Assembly (NCBI RefSeq): GCF_032716425.1
Contig: NZ_CP090419.1
Coordinates: forward strand, 2,172,001-2,236,000
DNA length: 64,000 nucleotides
DNA from: Pseudoalteromonas sp. N1230-9
Lineage (GTDB): Bacteria > Pseudomonadota > Gammaproteobacteria > Enterobacterales > Alteromonadaceae
Direction of reading: 5' to 3'
Part shown: in pieces, positions 17,655 through 27,456 of the stretch
Layout: each line of letters opens with the position of its first letter
Numbering within the stretch: the stretch's first letter is position 1
Made by a program: the position numbers and the translations under genes
Notes under the pieces: generated by a model
The model's input: the letters and a program-made list of their open reading frames with translations, nothing else
Databases searched by the model: none
What the model was told of the DNA's origin: nothing

Positions 17655-18380
17655 GTGACGCAAAAAGACAGTATTTATGCCACTGAGCAAGCGGTTAAAG
17701 ACTTTAGCTTTGACCAACATGTAGTAGAAGTTTTCCCTGATATGATCCAGCGCTCGGTGCCAGGCTATGCCACCATAGTAAGCACCATGGGTAAGCTGGC
17801 TGGCGAGTACGCGCAAAGCAATTCAAACCTATACGACTTAGGCTGTTCACTTGGTGCAGTAACGTTAAGTATGCGCCGTAATATTCGCACCGATAACTGT
17901 AATATCATTGCGGTCGATAACTCACAAGCGATGGTTGAACGCTGTAAATTACACTTACAAGGTTTTCGCTCTGACGTGCCGGTCACCGTTACGCTGGGTG
18001 ATATAAACGATTTAGCCATCGAGAATGCCTCTGTGGTCGCGATGAACTTTACTCTACAGTTTATTCCACCTGAAAAACGCCAAGCGGTGCTTGAAAAGAT
18101 TTATGCAAATTTAAAACCTGGCGGCGTTTTGTTGCTTAGCGAAAAAATTAAAGGTGAAGATGAGCAATGCGATAATTTGCTCATTGATTTACACCATGAT
18201 TTTAAGCGTCATAACGGCTATTCGGAGCTTGAGATCAGCCAAAAGCGTACGGCTATCGAAAACGTCATGCGCCCTGATCATTTATCTACCCACTTAAACC
18301 GATTAAGTGAAATTGGTTTTAGCCAAACGCAAGTGTGGTATCAATGTTTTAACTTCTGCTCGATGATTGCAATCAAGTAA
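17655..18380 (+). CDS. cmoA: Carboxy-S-adenosyl-L-methionine synthase
   Basis: The 241-aa protein converts SAM and prephenate to carboxy-SAM, used to make cmo5U34 in tRNA. It matches E. coli CmoA throughout: [31 protein letters not shown] (motif I), [12 protein letters not shown], and [19 protein letters not shown]. The start is GTG 17655 (VTQKDS), with AAAGAG upstream; no ATG is available before the conserved region. It lies 28 bases before cmoB and forms an operon with it. Confidence 0.96.
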   Translation: MTQKDSIYATEQAVKDFSFDQHVVEVFPDMIQRSVPGYATIVSTMGKLAGEYAQSNSNLYDLGCSLGAVTLSMRRNIRTDNCNIIAVDNSQAMVERCKLHLQGFRSDVPVTVTLGDINDLAIENASVVAMNFTLQFIPPEKRQAVLEKIYANLKPGGVLLLSEKIKGEDEQCDNLLIDLHHDFKRHNGYSELEISQKRTAIENVMRPDHLSTHLNRLSEIGFSQTQVWYQCFNFCSMIAIK

Positions 18381-18408
18381 TCATCACAACGATATAAAAG
18401 AGTATTTC

Positions 18409-19377
18409 ATGTATCAATGGTTTAACCAATTTTACGCTGCGATTGCACAAAGCCCGCTTAGTCACTGGCTCGAAACTTTGCCAGGTCAATTAAAGCACTG
18501 GGAACTAGAAGCCAGCCATGGCGATTTATCTAAATGGCAAAAAGTGCTGAAAAACTTACCTGAAGTAAGCACCAACCATGTAAATCTTCAGAATAAAGTA
18601 CAAATTGGCACCGGTGATGAGCTATCTGAAGGTCAGCAAAAACAGTTAACGCATTTATTAAAGCGCATGATGCCATGGCGTAAAGGGCCATTTAGCTTGC
18701 ACGGTATTGAGATTGATACTGAGTGGCGCAGTGATTGGAAATGGGATCGTTTACTGCCGCATATCGAACCGTTAAAAGGCCGCACTGTGCTTGATATTGG
18801 CTGTGGCTCGGGTTATCACTTATGGCGCATGCGCGGTGAAGGCGCCAATTTTGTGGTGGGTATTGATCCATCCGATTTATTCTTATGCCAATTCCAAGCG
18901 ATTAAACACTATCACCAAGATGAAAACGTGCATTTATTGCCGCTAGGTGTAGAGGCTCTGCCAGAACTAAAAGCATTCGATACCGTGTTTTCGATGGGTG
19001 TTTTATATCACCGCCGCTCACCTATCGACTTTTTAGCGCAGTTAAAAGCGCAGCTTCGCCCAGGTGGTGAGCTGGTACTTGAAACCCTGGTTGTTGAAGG
19101 TGATGAGCATACAGTCTTAGTGCCAACCGACCGTTATGCCAAAATGCGTAATGTGTGGTTTATTCCAAGCACCGCGGCATTAAAACTATGGATGGAGCGT
19201 GTTGGCTTTAAAGATGTACAAGTTAAAGACTGCGCAATCACAACACTTGAAGAACAACGTAAAACCGAGTGGATGGAAAACGAATCACTGGTCGACTTTT
19301 TAGATCCAAATGACACCAGCAAAACCATCGAAGGTTACCCTGCCCCTCTTCGCGCTATTTTAACCGCGAAAGCTTAA
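18409..19377 (+). CDS. cmoB: tRNA U34 carboxymethyltransferase
   Basis: The 322-aa protein transfers the carboxymethyl group from carboxy-SAM to 5-hydroxyuridine 34 of tRNA. Conserved stretches include [56 protein letters not shown] (SAM site), [12 protein letters not shown] and EGYPAPLRA. Length equals E. coli CmoB (323). ATG 18409 places the start at MYQWFNQFY, in line with homologues. It is the second gene of the cmoA-cmoB operon. Confidence 0.97.
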   Translation: MYQWFNQFYAAIAQSPLSHWLETLPGQLKHWELEASHGDLSKWQKVLKNLPEVSTNHVNLQNKVQIGTGDELSEGQQKQLTHLLKRMMPWRKGPFSLHGIEIDTEWRSDWKWDRLLPHIEPLKGRTVLDIGCGSGYHLWRMRGEGANFVVGIDPSDLFLCQFQAIKHYHQDENVHLLPLGVEALPELKAFDTVFSMGVLYHRRSPIDFLAQLKAQLRPGGELVLETLVVEGDEHTVLVPTDRYAKMRNVWFIPSTAALKLWMERVGFKDVQVKDCAITTLEEQRKTEWMENESLVDFLDPNDTSKTIEGYPAPLRAILTAKA

Positions 19378-19395
19378 GCCAAATTTGGCTCTCGG

Positions 19396-19427
19396 TTTTA
19401 GGCTCTGAACAAACCAAGAGCCTAAAA
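19396..19427 (+). terminator. Possible terminator of cmoAB
   Basis: An 11-bp perfect stem (TTTTAGGCTCT / AGAGCCTAAAA) with a 10-base loop lies 18 bases after the cmoB stop. The T tract after it is absent, so the call is moderate. Confidence 0.5.
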
Positions 19428-19570
19428 CCCAATAGCTAATTCCTTTTTTAGCGGACAACTGTCCTTGTCAAGTCGGTTAAAGTGATTTTTCAACTAGCCG
19501 CGCCATTGCAATTGTTGTAAAATACGCGCGTTTCTAAGCAACCCACATGCAACTTTTTTGAGGAAAACCT

Positions 19571-20623
19571 GTGAGCGAACAAAAACAGTCTCTTAGCTAT
19601 AAAGACGCGGGCGTAGATATCGATGCCGGTAATGCACTTGTTGAGCGTATTAAAGGCGTAGTTAAAAAAACCAGACGTCCTGAAGTAATGGGCGGTATCG
19701 GTGGTTTTGGCGCACTTTGCGAACTACCAACTGGCTATAAAGAGCCTGTACTGGTTGCTGGCACAGACGGCGTTGGTACAAAACTACGTTTAGCTATTGA
19801 TCTTAAAAAGCACGACACAGTGGGTATTGACCTTGTTGCTATGTGTGTAAACGACCTTATCGTACAAGGTGCTGAGCCACTATTTTTCCTTGACTACTAT
19901 GCAACTGGTAAATTAGACGTAGATACTGCGGCTGATGTTGTAACAGGCATTGGTAAAGGCTGTGAGCTATCTGGCTGTGCATTAATCGGCGGTGAAACTG
20001 CTGAAATGCCTGGTATGTATGACGGCGAAGACTACGACATGGCTGGTTTCTGTACGGGTGTTGTAGAAAAATCAAAAATTATCGACGGTACTAAAGTGGC
20101 TGCAGGCGACCAATTAATCGCACTTGCATCAAGCGGTCCTCATTCAAACGGCTTCTCATTAATTCGTAAAGTACTTGAAGTATCTGGTGCAGACACAAGC
20201 GCAGAGCTTGAAGGCAAAACACTTGGCGATCACCTTTTAGAGCCAACTCGCATTTACGTTAAACAACTACTTGAGTTATTCAAGCAGGTTGACGTTCACG
20301 CGTTATCGCACATCACGGGTGGTGGTTTCTGGGAAAACATCCCGCGCGTACTTCCTGAGTCTGCAAAAGCAGTAATCAAAGGCGATAGCTGGGAATGGCC
20401 TGTTGTTTTCAACTGGTTACAAGAAAACGGCAACATCACAACTCACGAAATGTACCGTACATTCAACTGCGGTGTAGGTATGGTCTTAGTTGTTCCTGCT
20501 GACAAACTTGAGCAAAGCTTAACAATTCTTAAAGATCTTGGCGAAAATGCATGGCACATCGGTGAGATCCAAGATGCAAAAGCAGGCGAAGAACAAGTAG
20601 AAATTTTAGGTGGTCGTGACTAA
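19571..20623 (+). CDS. purM: Phosphoribosylformylglycinamidine cyclo-ligase (AIR synthetase)
   Basis: The 350-aa enzyme makes aminoimidazole ribonucleotide, the fifth step of purine synthesis. Family marks are [72 protein letters not shown] and [13 protein letters not shown]. The start is GTG 19571, with GAGGAAAA about 5 bases upstream. The stop overlaps the ATG of purN as TAATG, coupling the two. I looked for a PurR operator upstream and saw no convincing one. Confidence 0.97.
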   Translation: MSEQKQSLSYKDAGVDIDAGNALVERIKGVVKKTRRPEVMGGIGGFGALCELPTGYKEPVLVAGTDGVGTKLRLAIDLKKHDTVGIDLVAMCVNDLIVQGAEPLFFLDYYATGKLDVDTAADVVTGIGKGCELSGCALIGGETAEMPGMYDGEDYDMAGFCTGVVEKSKIIDGTKVAAGDQLIALASSGPHSNGFSLIRKVLEVSGADTSAELEGKTLGDHLLEPTRIYVKQLLELFKQVDVHALSHITGGGFWENIPRVLPESAKAVIKGDSWEWPVVFNWLQENGNITTHEMYRTFNCGVGMVLVVPADKLEQSLTILKDLGENAWHIGEIQDAKAGEEQVEILGGRD

Positions 20624-21270
20624 TGACCCCTTGTCGTCTTGTTGTATTAATTTCTGGTAGCGGTTCAAACCTTCAAGCCATCATCGACGCCTGCGCGCGC
20701 GGTGAAATCAAGGCCGACATCGCCGCTGTAATTAGTAATAAAGCCGACGCCTATGGCCTTGAGCGAGCAAAAAAAGCAGGTATACAAACACGTGTACTTA
20801 GCCATAAAGATTTTGACTCGCGTGAGGCCTATGATGCTGAGTTAATGGACATTATTGAAAGTTTTGAACCAAATCTGGTTGTATTAGCTGGTTTTATGCG
20901 TATTCTAACACCTAGCTTAGTGCAAAAATTTAAAGGAAAAATGTTGAACATTCATCCTTCTTTGTTGCCTAAGTACCAAGGGCTGAATACCCATCAAAGA
21001 GCAATAGATGCAAAAGATGAGGTTCACGGCGTAAGTGTTCACTTTGTAACTGAAGAGCTAGACGGCGGTCCCGTTGTGCTTCAGGCCAAAGTGCCGGTAC
21101 TCGAAAACGATACCGCAGACACACTTGCGCAACGTGTTCATCAACAAGAACATATAATCTATCCTTTGGTGGTCAAGTGGTTCAGTGAACAACGACTCAA
21201 GATGGAAGCAGATTATGCAGTTTTTGACAAAAAGAAACTTCCTGCACACGGCGCACATTACCCAGAATAA
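20623..21270 (+). CDS. purN: Phosphoribosylglycinamide formyltransferase
   Basis: The 215-aa enzyme transfers a formyl group from 10-formyl-THF to GAR in purine synthesis. Marks are VVLISGSGSNLQAIIDAC, VISNKADAYGLERA, LAGFMRILTPSLVQKF, the active-site NIHPSLLPKYQGLNTH, the GVSVHFVTEELDGGPVV motif, and the catalytic Asp in it. It starts at ATG 20623, overlapping the purM stop. It is followed by a DUF3108 gene whose start lies inside the purN 3' end. Confidence 0.96.
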   Translation: MTPCRLVVLISGSGSNLQAIIDACARGEIKADIAAVISNKADAYGLERAKKAGIQTRVLSHKDFDSREAYDAELMDIIESFEPNLVVLAGFMRILTPSLVQKFKGKMLNIHPSLLPKYQGLNTHQRAIDAKDEVHGVSVHFVTEELDGGPVVLQAKVPVLENDTADTLAQRVHQQEHIIYPLVVKWFSEQRLKMEADYAVFDKKKLPAHGAHYPE

Positions 21271-22000
21271 AAAACGAAGTGCCCTACTCGCATGTGTGGG
21301 CACTTTATTACTTCCTACCAGTGTTTTAGCTGGCGACCTCACTCAATACCAAGCCAAATACGATGTACTTCGTAAAGGTGAAACCCATGGTAAAGCGGTA
21401 CGTGAACTAAAAAAAATCAACGATGGCAACTATGTACTTACCTATCATAGTGAAATTGAATGGATGATTTTTTCTGATTCACGAAAAGAAACCTCCGAAT
21501 TTAGTTACCAAGATCATAAAATATCACCTCTTAGTTACGCTATGGAGCGAACAGGAACAGGGCCAGACAAAGAATATACGCTCAAGTTCGATCCTGTTCA
21601 CAAGCAGGTCAACAGTAACCAAAGTAAATACCCACTAAAATTCGATTGGTCAGATGATTTCCAAGACTCTTTATCGTATCAAGTACAGGTTCGCGAAGAA
21701 TTAAAGCAAGGTAAAACGCAGCTTTCGTATCCTTTAGTCGATAAAAAAGGTAACCTGCGTAATTATGACTTTGAAGTCATTGGTACAGAAATGATTTCAT
21801 TGCCAATCGGTAATATAGATGCAATTAAAGTAAAACGCTTATACGACAACAATAAACGTCAAGCCCTTGCTTGGTTTGCCCCTGAAATGGACTACATGTT
21901 GGTTCGCATGTGGAAAGGTGAAAAAGGTGTCGAACAGTTTGAAGTACAACTTAACTCATTCACTGTCACAACACCTGTTACCGTAGCTAATGATAAGTAG
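21215..22000 (+). CDS. DUF3108 periplasmic protein
   Basis: The 261-aa protein has a long basic n-region and a signal sequence (SALLACVGTLLLPTSVLA), then the DUF3108 pattern YQAKYDVLRKGETHGKAVREL, YHSEIEWMIFSDSRKETSEF, DWSDDFQDSLSYQVQVREEL, and a late RQALAWFAPEMDYMLVR. DUF3108 proteins are beta-rich and of unknown function. ATG 21215 has GGAAG upstream; a GTG at 21185 would overlap purN even more. It overlaps the end of purN by 56 bases in another frame and shares the pur operon in this arrangement, which is common in related bacteria as far as I recall. Confidence 0.8.
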   Translation: MQFLTKRNFLHTAHITQNKKRSALLACVGTLLLPTSVLAGDLTQYQAKYDVLRKGETHGKAVRELKKINDGNYVLTYHSEIEWMIFSDSRKETSEFSYQDHKISPLSYAMERTGTGPDKEYTLKFDPVHKQVNSNQSKYPLKFDWSDDFQDSLSYQVQVREELKQGKTQLSYPLVDKKGNLRNYDFEVIGTEMISLPIGNIDAIKVKRLYDNNKRQALAWFAPEMDYMLVRMWKGEKGVEQFEVQLNSFTVTTPVTVANDK

Positions 22001-22076
22001 TCGCGATTTTACATCGCGAAAAGCGTCTACATCACACTAAGGTATCAGCGTTTAGGTAAATTATCTTTTAAAAGTC

Positions 22077-22090
22077 GCGGGTGAACCCGC
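22077..22090 (-). terminator. Short hairpin terminator of the YafJ-like gene
   Basis: The inverted repeat GCGGGTGAACCCGC lies 8 bases beyond the amidotransferase stop. On the minus strand it is followed by GACTTTTAAAAG, a short T run. The stem is only 5-6 bp. Confidence 0.5.
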
Positions 22091-22097
22091 TTCTACC

Positions 22098-22862
22098 TTA
22101 GATTAATTCGCCCATTTTAAACAACGCAAACTCACCTGGCTCCATTTTTTGCCAGCGTTCGTCATTAGTGAGCGGCCTTGTTGCAATGACAGTAACCACA
22201 TCATTCGGTGTGGTTTCTTTTTGAAAATCAACCACCATATCAGCATCAATTAATGTCGCTTTGCCAAACGGCGCACGGCGTGTGATCCAGTGCAGATTAT
22301 TAGTGCAATATGCCAACACATACACACCGTCAGTAAGCAACATATTAAACACGCCCTTTTCACGTAAAGTATGCGCAAGTTTAGCCACATAGCGAAACAC
22401 GGATGCCATATTTGAAGGACGTTTTGGGTATTTTTCTCGCACTTTATCAAGTAACCAGCAAAATGCTAATTCACTGTCGGTATTTCCAACCGGTCTATAA
22501 TGCTCAGGTTTTAAATCATGATAATTAGAAAGTTGACCATTATGAGCATAAGTAATTTCACGCCCCCATAGCTCACGAGTAAATGGGTGGGTATTTTCAA
22601 GACACACACGACCACGATTCCCCTGACGAATATGGCTTATCACCGAAATACTCTTTATTGGGTAAGCTTTCACAAGCTTGGCAATCTCAGACTGGCAACT
22701 TGGCTCTGGGTCTTTAAACGTGCGACAGCCCTTCCCTTCATAAAAAGTAATACCCCAACCATCTTTATGCGGCCCAGTATTCCCCCCACGTTCTAATAAC
22801 CCTGAAAAACTGAAACAAATATCCGTTGGTACATTGGCCGACATGCCAAGCAACTCACACAT
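22098..22862 (-). CDS. Class II glutamine amidotransferase, YafJ-like
   Basis: The 254-aa protein begins MCELLGMSANVPTD; Cys2 becomes the N-terminal nucleophile of this Ntn-hydrolase fold after Met removal. Other marks are GPHKDGWGITFYEGKG, VISHIRQGNRGRVCLENTHPF, THPFTRELWGREITYAHNGQL and a NTDSELAFCWLL. It hydrolyses glutamine to deliver ammonia, or has lost its synthase partner; the natural acceptor is unknown. The cat-derived ATG 22862 has AGAG upstream. It is divergent from fadE. Confidence 0.88.
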   Translation of the reverse strand: MCELLGMSANVPTDICFSFSGLLERGGNTGPHKDGWGITFYEGKGCRTFKDPEPSCQSEIAKLVKAYPIKSISVISHIRQGNRGRVCLENTHPFTRELWGREITYAHNGQLSNYHDLKPEHYRPVGNTDSELAFCWLLDKVREKYPKRPSNMASVFRYVAKLAHTLREKGVFNMLLTDGVYVLAYCTNNLHWITRRAPFGKATLIDADMVVDFQKETTPNDVVTVIATRPLTNDERWQKMEPGEFALFKMGELI

Positions 22863-23172
22863 AAAACTCTATACCTATATACATAATGAAAGAATTGCAT
22901 CGCAATGCAGCTTTGCTCGCAGCTATTGTTAAACATAGTGGCACTGTTAGCAACTAGCTCCCTAATTTTTTATAAACTCGATGGGTAAACTATTAAATAT
23001 ATGATGGTAATTTCAAAAATAACCGCTTAAATCAGCTTACTTTGATTTAATGTACAACTTGTTCAAACAAACACAGCAGTAATTACTGTTTTATCCTTGT
23101 TCCCCTCTTGATAATTGCTTGTTCTAGCGCTACTCTAAAAGAGGTGGTCTGACCTCTATTAAGGAATAATCA
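22863..23172. other. Divergent intergenic region before fadE
   Basis: This 310-base gap separates the YafJ-like gene and fadE. It is AT-rich and has no credible ORF or RNA gene. It contains the palindrome CAGTAATTACTG at 23077-23088, a possible -35 (TTGATA, 23108-23113) and weak -10 (TACTCT, 23131-23136) with 17-base spacing, and the FadR-like operator at 23142-23158. Confidence 0.6.
23142..23158 (+). promoter_or_regulatory. FadR-type operator upstream of fadE
   Basis: The 17 bases AGGTGGTCTGACCTCTA contain the FadR core TGGTCnGACC and resemble, from memory, the E. coli fadL operator AGCTGGTCCGACCTATA at 14 of 17 positions. The site is 14 bases before the fadE start and just downstream of a candidate -10, where a bound repressor would block transcription until long-chain acyl-CoA releases it. 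Confidence 0.7.
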
Positions 23173-25629
23173 ATGACTCTCATATTTTTACTAGGTTTAC
23201 TCGTGCTGCTTAGCGTTGCGAGTTACCACAGATCAAGCTGGAATACCTGTTTAGGTATTGCCATTGCGACTTTACTTGTTGGCACATTTGCTGGCGCGTT
23301 TGGCGCAATTAGTTGGCTACTATTCTTACTTATTGCTGTGCCACTTTCTGTGACTAGCATTCGTCAACAATACATCATTAAACCAATCTTTGCTGCGTTT
23401 AAAAAAGTAACACCGACTATGTCGGATACTGAAAAATCAGCCATTGATGCTGGTACTACATGGTGGGAAGCGGATCTATTTTGTGGCCGTCCTGACTGGA
23501 ACAAATTACATCAGTACCCTGCTCCGAAATTAACAATCGAAGAGCAAGCGTTTATTGATGGTCCAGTTGAAGAAGTATGTAGCATGCTAGATGACTGGCA
23601 CGCAACACACGAACTAACTGATTTACCGCAAGATGTTTGGCAATACCTAAAAGACAACAAATTCTTTGCCATGATCATCAAAAAAGAATACGGCGGTTTA
23701 GAGTTTTCTGCTTATGCACAATCATGTGTACTGCAAAAGCTAACAAGTAAATCAACGTTACTATCTTCTATCGTAGGTGTACCTAACTCGTTAGGTCCTG
23801 GTGAGCTACTTCAGCACTATGGTACTAAAGAGCAAAAAGATCATTACTTACCACGCCTTGCAAGTGGTCAAGAAATTCCATGTTTTGCTTTAACATCACC
23901 AGAAGCAGGTTCTGACGCAAGTGCAATTCCTGATTACGGTGTTGTATGTAAAGGTCAATGGAACGGTGAAGAAGTTGTTGGTATTAGCTTAACGTGGAAC
24001 AAGCGTTATATTACTCTTGCCCCTGTTGCGACTGTACTTGGCCTTGCATTTAAACTACAAGATCCAGACGGTTTACTCGGTGAAGACAAAGAACCTGGTA
24101 TTACTTGTGCGCTTATCCCAACAGATACCCCAGGAGTAGAAATTGGCCGTCGCCATTTCCCGCTAAATGTTCCATTCCAGAATGGTCCTACTCGCGGTAA
24201 AGACATCTTCGTACCACTTGATTACATCATTGGTGGCCCGAAAATGGCAGGTCAAGGCTGGCGTATGCTTGTTGAATGTTTATCTGTTGGTCGTGCAATC
24301 ACATTGCCGTCTAACTCAACAGGTGGCATTAAAACAATTGCGCTTGCAACAGGTTCTTACAGCCGTATTCGTCGTCAATTCCGTTTACCTATTGGTCAAA
24401 TGGAAGGTGTTGAAGAGTCATTAGCAAAACTGGCAGGTTACGCATACAGCTCTGATGCTGCTGTTAGCATGTCTACAGGTGCTGTTGACCTTGGTGAAAA
24501 GCCATCGGTTGTATCTGCGATTATCAAATATCACTTAACTGAGCAAATGCGTGAAGCAACAATTCACGGCATGGATGTTCACGGTGGTAAAGGCATTATG
24601 CTTGGTCCAAACAACTACTTAGGTCGTGGTTACCAAGGTGCGCCAATTGCAATTACTGTAGAAGGTGCAAACATCTTAACGCGTAACATGATCATCTATG
24701 GTCAAGGTGCGATTCGCTGCCATCCATTCGTGTTAACCGAGCTTGGTGCTTGTGCGATTGAAGACCGTGAAGAAGCACTGTCAGTATTCGATAAAGCGTT
24801 AATGGGCCACATTGGCTTTACGATTTCGAACCTAGTTCGTACTAAGTGGTTAGCCTTTACTAATGCTCGCTTCACAAGCACGCCATACAAAGACGAAACA
24901 GCGGAATTCTACCGTATTGCATCTCGTTTCAGTGCGTCATTAGCATTAATGTCGGATATCAGCATGGCGGTATTTGGTGGTTCATTGAAGCGTAAAGAGC
25001 GTATCTCTGCACGTTTAGGTGACTTACTAAGCTACTTATACCTTGTATCTGCAACACTTAAACGTTACAACGATGAAGGCCGTAAAAAAGAAGATTTTGC
25101 GCTTGTTCAATGGAGCTGCCAAGATCACCTTTATCACTGCCAACGTGCACTTGCTGACTTAATCAATAACATGCCATCTGCACCACTTCGTGCAATGCTA
25201 AAAATCATGTTATTCCCATTCGGTCGTCCTGTTCGTAAACCTACTGATAAGCTTGAGCACAAACTTGCTCACTTATTACAAGTACCAAGCGAAACTCGTA
25301 ACCGTTTAGCTAACTACATTTACCTTAAAAACGAGCCGCTTAATCTTGTTGGTCGTCAAGAGCAAACGCTTAAAGACGTACTCGAAGTTGAACCGCTGTT
25401 TAATAAGGTATGTCGTGAAAAAGGTGTAAAACTGCCTTTCTTCCAACTTGATAAAGTAGCGCAAATGGGTCTGGAAGCAGGCATTTTAAGCCAAGCAGAA
25501 GCCGACAAACTAGCCGCAGTTGAAAAAGCCCGTCTTGACGTTATTAACGTTGACGACTTTGACCCTGCTGACTTAGTTGCTGGTAAAGTTGCTCGTGGCG
25601 AAGGCAATAAAAAAGCGGATGCCGCTTAA
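23173..25629 (+). CDS. fadE: Acyl-CoA dehydrogenase FadE
   Basis: The 818-aa protein (E. coli FadE 814) catalyses the first oxidation of fatty-acid beta-oxidation with FAD. It has two N-terminal membrane helices (about 1-75), then the acyl-CoA dehydrogenase core (about 125-500) with [27 protein letters not shown] and [19 protein letters not shown], which likely contributes to the active site, then the FadE-specific C-terminal domain (DUF1974, about 520-800). The start ATG 23173 has AAGGAA upstream. The FadR-like site just upstream fits fatty-acid control. Its stop overlaps the stop of the convergent membrane-protein gene, and its terminator lies inside that gene. Confidence 0.96.
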   Translation: MTLIFLLGLLVLLSVASYHRSSWNTCLGIAIATLLVGTFAGAFGAISWLLFLLIAVPLSVTSIRQQYIIKPIFAAFKKVTPTMSDTEKSAIDAGTTWWEADLFCGRPDWNKLHQYPAPKLTIEEQAFIDGPVEEVCSMLDDWHATHELTDLPQDVWQYLKDNKFFAMIIKKEYGGLEFSAYAQSCVLQKLTSKSTLLSSIVGVPNSLGPGELLQHYGTKEQKDHYLPRLASGQEIPCFALTSPEAGSDASAIPDYGVVCKGQWNGEEVVGISLTWNKRYITLAPVATVLGLAFKLQDPDGLLGEDKEPGITCALIPTDTPGVEIGRRHFPLNVPFQNGPTRGKDIFVPLDYIIGGPKMAGQGWRMLVECLSVGRAITLPSNSTGGIKTIALATGSYSRIRRQFRLPIGQMEGVEESLAKLAGYAYSSDAAVSMSTGAVDLGEKPSVVSAIIKYHLTEQMREATIHGMDVHGGKGIMLGPNNYLGRGYQGAPIAITVEGANILTRNMIIYGQGAIRCHPFVLTELGACAIEDREEALSVFDKALMGHIGFTISNLVRTKWLAFTNARFTSTPYKDETAEFYRIASRFSASLALMSDISMAVFGGSLKRKERISARLGDLLSYLYLVSATLKRYNDEGRKKEDFALVQWSCQDHLYHCQRALADLINNMPSAPLRAMLKIMLFPFGRPVRKPTDKLEHKLAHLLQVPSETRNRLANYIYLKNEPLNLVGRQEQTLKDVLEVEPLFNKVCREKGVKLPFFQLDKVAQMGLEAGILSQAEADKLAAVEKARLDVINVDDFDPADLVAGKVARGEGNKKADAA

Positions 25630-26720
25630 GCAATAAACAGTATTCCAATTGTTATAACAAACCAAACCAGCGCATAATGCGCTGGTTTTTTTTGCGCTAA
25701 ATATTGCTGTAATAAACACCATACTGCCCCGATAATTATTAAAAGCATGTTAGTGCCGAGCATGCTTATAAGTACCACGAGAGCCAGAACAAAAAATACT
25801 AGGCTAGGTAAAAAGTGGCTTATATAAAACTGCTTGCCTTGGCTGACACTTTGAAAAAATAACCGATATTTATTAAAAACAGCCATGCAATCAAACTGCA
25901 GTGAGCTCGCTAGCAACACGCATACTGAAAAAGCAGTAGCTTGTATCAGGTCACTAAAGTCGTTACGGATTGTAATTAGCTGCAATAAAGCTAACAACAG
26001 TGCAACTAGTACTGCTCCACGCCAAATTAAGCTCCAACTGTGCTGTATAAAGTAGCTAAGCCAGAATAAACCAAACGATTGCACTTTCAATTTATGACTC
26101 ATTCTTACAGATGGGAGCAAAGTCGAACAGCAGAAAATAGCAACAAAACCCAAAAAGTAGTGCAGCGAAGTAAAACTTACAGGCAGTAATACCAATACAA
26201 AACTTATTAAGAAGCTATAAAAGAGCGCAAGTGGCCTATAAAGAACAAATACCCCACAAAACCATTGCAACAACATGAACAAAAGAAAATGAGGCACTTG
26301 TAGCCATTGCTTTAGTGATAGATCCATTGCTATTAATAAACTCGCAATAAGCCAAGCATTACTTAAAAATAGTAATTTGCAGTCAACGCACACTCGCCAA
26401 GAAGATTTAAATAAACTGCGCTGAAATGCCCTGTTTTGCGCATTTTTAATGGCTGGGGCCATGGCCCATACCATCACAGATTCAAGTAAAAGATAAACCA
26501 CTGCTAATTTTGCACCGTAAGCAGGTGCTGCATGGCTATCAACTATTTTTCCAAGCCCTAAAAACAACAGTAAAGCCAAACCAAGAAATGCAGGACCCAG
26601 TACGAGTGCGAACAGCAAGCTAAAACTCTTTAGCTGAGACAGCATACTTTTAAGGGTAGTCGTATATGCTAGATATCGAAAAGAGAGGAATGAGATGTAT
26701 CTGGCAAAGTAGTCAATCAT
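25626..26720 (-). CDS. ABC-transporter-associated membrane protein (permease-like)
   Basis: The 364-aa protein is almost entirely hydrophobic, with about nine or ten membrane segments (for example [41 protein letters not shown]). It is probably the permease partner of the ATP-binding gene upstream: ATG 26720 overlaps that gene's TGA as ATGA. It resembles uncharacterised membrane proteins of Alteromonadales (DUF6136-like, from memory). The transported substrate is unknown. Its last codons overlap the fadE stop (shared TTAA), and its 3' coding part contains the fadE terminator. Confidence 0.68.
   Translation of the reverse strand: MIDYFARYISFLSFRYLAYTTTLKSMLSQLKSFSLLFALVLGPAFLGLALLLFLGLGKIVDSHAAPAYGAKLAVVYLLLESVMVWAMAPAIKNAQNRAFQRSLFKSSWRVCVDCKLLFLSNAWLIASLLIAMDLSLKQWLQVPHFLLFMLLQWFCGVFVLYRPLALFYSFLISFVLVLLPVSFTSLHYFLGFVAIFCCSTLLPSVRMSHKLKVQSFGLFWLSYFIQHSWSLIWRGAVLVALLLALLQLITIRNDFSDLIQATAFSVCVLLASSLQFDCMAVFNKYRLFFQSVSQGKQFYISHFLPSLVFFVLALVVLISMLGTNMLLIIIGAVWCLLQQYLAQKKPAHYALVWFVITIGILFIA
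25665..25693 (+). terminator. Intrinsic terminator of fadE, inside the opposing gene
   Basis: An 11-bp perfect stem (AACCAGCGCAT / ATGCGCTGGTT) with a one-base centre (a larger loop in practice) is followed by about six more T. It starts 36 bases after the fadE stop and lies fully within the coding sequence of the convergent permease-like gene, near its end. Confidence 0.88.
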
Positions 26721-27307
26721 AATGATGAACACTCAAAACCGTGCTGTAAAAATACCTCCGGTTCATGGCTTGTTATGATGATCTGCCCATTAGGTTTATC
26801 ATTAAGGTAGCTATTAAGCAATTTGAGTAAAAATCGAATGCTTTCTTGGTCTAATGCTGCACTCGGTTCATCTAACAACAAAAATGGGGCTTGCTTTAAA
26901 AAAGCAATAATAAGTTGGCACTTCTTTTGATTACCACTCGACAAAGCACTAAAACGGGTATTGAGGTGCTCATCAAACCTAAATCCGGTAATAAGTTGCT
27001 CTGGCATTTCTTTCTTTAACGCCTTACAACTAAGTTCAATAATTTGTCGCGCGGTTAAAAAATTGGGCAGCGCAATACGGTCACTGGCAATCGAAACATA
27101 ACTTTGAACAGATTCAATTGTTTCACTATTGAACAAAACATACCCTGATTGTGGATTTTCGAGGCCTGCAATGATCATCAGTAATGTTGTTTTTCCCTTG
27201 CCATTAGCTGCTTGTAAACAAGTTTTTTTGCCGTTGAACTGCTTATTATAATTTTTAAAAACTTGAGCCGAAGCGAAACGCTTATTGAGGTCTTTAATTT
27301 CTATCAT
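26717..27307 (-). CDS. Compact ABC transporter ATP-binding protein
   Basis: The 196-aa protein is close to the minimum ABC ATPase size, like CcmA. Its motifs are recognisable but divergent: Walker A is AANGKGKTTL (first Gly replaced by Ala), the signature is LSSGNQKK rather than LSGGQ, the usual Gln of the Q-loop is not evident in SYVSIASDR, Walker B is FLLLDEPSAALD and the H-loop is IITSHEPE. It is cytoplasmic and likely energises the membrane protein encoded directly after it, with which it overlaps by four bases. The start ATG 27307 has AAGGAATAAT upstream. It is divergent from the S9 peptidase gene; a GTTACA-N5-TGTAAC repeat lies between. Confidence 0.85.
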   Translation of the reverse strand: MIEIKDLNKRFASAQVFKNYNKQFNGKKTCLQAANGKGKTTLLMIIAGLENPQSGYVLFNSETIESVQSYVSIASDRIALPNFLTARQIIELSCKALKKEMPEQLITGFRFDEHLNTRFSALSSGNQKKCQLIIAFLKQAPFLLLDEPSAALDQESIRFLLKLLNSYLNDKPNGQIIITSHEPEVFLQHGFECSSL

Positions 27308-27358
27308 GATTATTCCTTTAATTGTGGAAAAATACTAACACACTGGTGTCCACATTTA

Positions 27359-27375
27359 GTTACATGATTTGTAAC
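27359..27375. promoter_or_regulatory. Inverted repeat in the divergent ABC/peptidase region
   Basis: The sequence GTTACATGATTTGTAAC is a perfect 6-bp inverted repeat with a 5-base centre. It lies midway between the divergent ABC ATPase and S9 peptidase starts and looks like an operator. No regulator gene is adjacent, so which protein binds is unknown. Confidence 0.35.
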
Positions 27376-27456
27376 AAATATCAACGCTCGAAGGCTTGCG
27401 TTTATAAATTGAACAAGTAAGACTCTATTGCGGAAAAATAAAAAGGAATAATTACA

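Noticed and set aside
19378..19570. PurR operator before purM
   Set aside because: I looked for the ACGCAAACGTTTnCGT pattern in the gap and found no convincing match.
22001..22019. Hairpin TCGCGATTTTACATCGCGA after the DUF3108 gene
   Set aside because: The stem is 7 bp and no T tract follows on the + strand, so it was not called as a terminator.
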